A DNA stretch of 64,000 nt. Origin: DATFCK01 sp963728975. GTDB taxonomy: Bacteria > Verrucomicrobiota > Verrucomicrobiia > Chthoniobacterales > UBA10450. Below the pieces are notes generated by a model. It was not told where the DNA came from and searched no databases. It saw only the letters and a list, made by a program, of their open reading frames with translations. The stretch covers positions 496,001 through 560,000 of the forward strand of contig CAVSMF010000002.1 in assembly GCA_963728975.1 (NCBI GenBank), written 5' to 3'. Each line of letters begins with the position of its first letter. Positions within the stretch are counted from its first letter, which is position 1. The position numbers and the translations under genes were made by a program. This document shows, one piece after another, positions 63,836-64,000 of the stretch.

Positions 63836-64000
63836 TCAATCCGCGCCTTGAAGCTTTACCGGTGAACTGATGAGACCAATAACTCCGCCCGTGGGGCGAT
63901 CAGCCGACAATACCAGATTGTGTCCGAAAAGGTCCGAGGAACCGGTGCCCGCGGCGGCAATGCTCAACGGGGCTTCGCATGCCGCTTCCATTGTCACGAC
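63836..64000 (-). CDS. Partial CDS at the window edge, 54 residues
   Basis: A frame open to the right edge ends with a TGA at 63836-63838. The visible C-terminal 54 residues (VTMEAACEAPLSIAAAGTGSSDLFGHN..GGVIGLISSPVKLQGAD) are Gly/Ala/Ser rich and not clearly assignable. Position 87 bp upstream of copA on the same strand suggests a shared transcript. It could also be a chance open frame, since 54 codons prove little. Confidence 0.4.
   Translation of the reverse strand, partial: VVTMEAACEAPLSIAAAGTGSSDLFGHNLVLSADRPTGGVIGLISSPVKLQGAD

Overview
The window looks like a chromosomal contig of a Gram-negative, GC-rich bacterium, most likely a member of the Verrucomicrobiota (Chthoniobacterales-like); this is inferred from the overall protein character and gene mix, not from a marker search. 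Support for a diderm, respiring cell comes from lipid A genes (lpxK, lpxA), a TolC-type outer-membrane protein, a TonB-like C-terminal domain, and a type-B succinate dehydrogenase (sdhCAB). Most of the content is housekeeping: secA, metG, acs, thrB, pyrE, pyrF, ispE, a long-chain polyprenyl synthase, radC, moeA, mnmA, accD, folC, one tRNA-Ser(GCU) and a copper P-type ATPase. Genes are short transcription units on both strands. No prophage, CRISPR array or recognisable defence island was seen.

Layout. 1-8.2 kb: two divergent ClC-family genes around a membrane methyltransferase, embedded in copies of a 223-bp composite palindromic repeat. 8.2-13.8 kb: a stand-alone LigD-type polymerase, a REP-associated transposase, thrB-lpxK, an rRNA methyltransferase, dodecin. 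13.8-25.3 kb: acs, an orphan coiled-coil membrane protein, a VanX-type dipeptidase, an amino acid permease, cutA, mnmA, a 3-methyladenine glycosylase/TonB-like pair and a Tat-exported 5'-nucleotidase. 25.4-30.5 kb: OsmC, a DUF4242-cyclase fusion, a VOC protein, secA. 30.5-41.9 kb: ridA, pyrE, sdhCAB, ispE, pyrF, a lipoate ligase, polyprenyl synthase, radC, lpxA, yfiH. 41.9-47.5 kb: tolC-marR, moeA, tRNA-Ser, a response regulator, a small lipoprotein. 47.5-53.5 kb: a MITE-like element, a frameshifted aldehyde dehydrogenase with a duplicated tail, a frameshifted DUF4258/DUF2283 pair, lemA-M48 peptidase, OsmC. 53.6-64 kb: CPBP protease, comF, accD, frameshifted folC, an IS200-like transposase in an array of its palindromes, metG, a TPR protein, copA and the edge of one more gene.

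The striking theme is the number and behaviour of short dispersed palindromic repeats. At least nine families lie between genes, and several have entered genes: an in-frame insert in the lipoate ligase, one in folC, a minisatellite-derived insert in metG, a repeat-derived C-terminal tail on the VOC protein, and repeat-borne ATG codons at the starts of lplA and (optionally) pyrF. This recalls the protein-embedded palindromic elements of Rickettsia but in an unrelated genome. Three single-base frameshifts lie within 8 kb (ALDH, DUF4258, folC); since folC is normally important, sequencing or assembly error must be excluded before calling decay.
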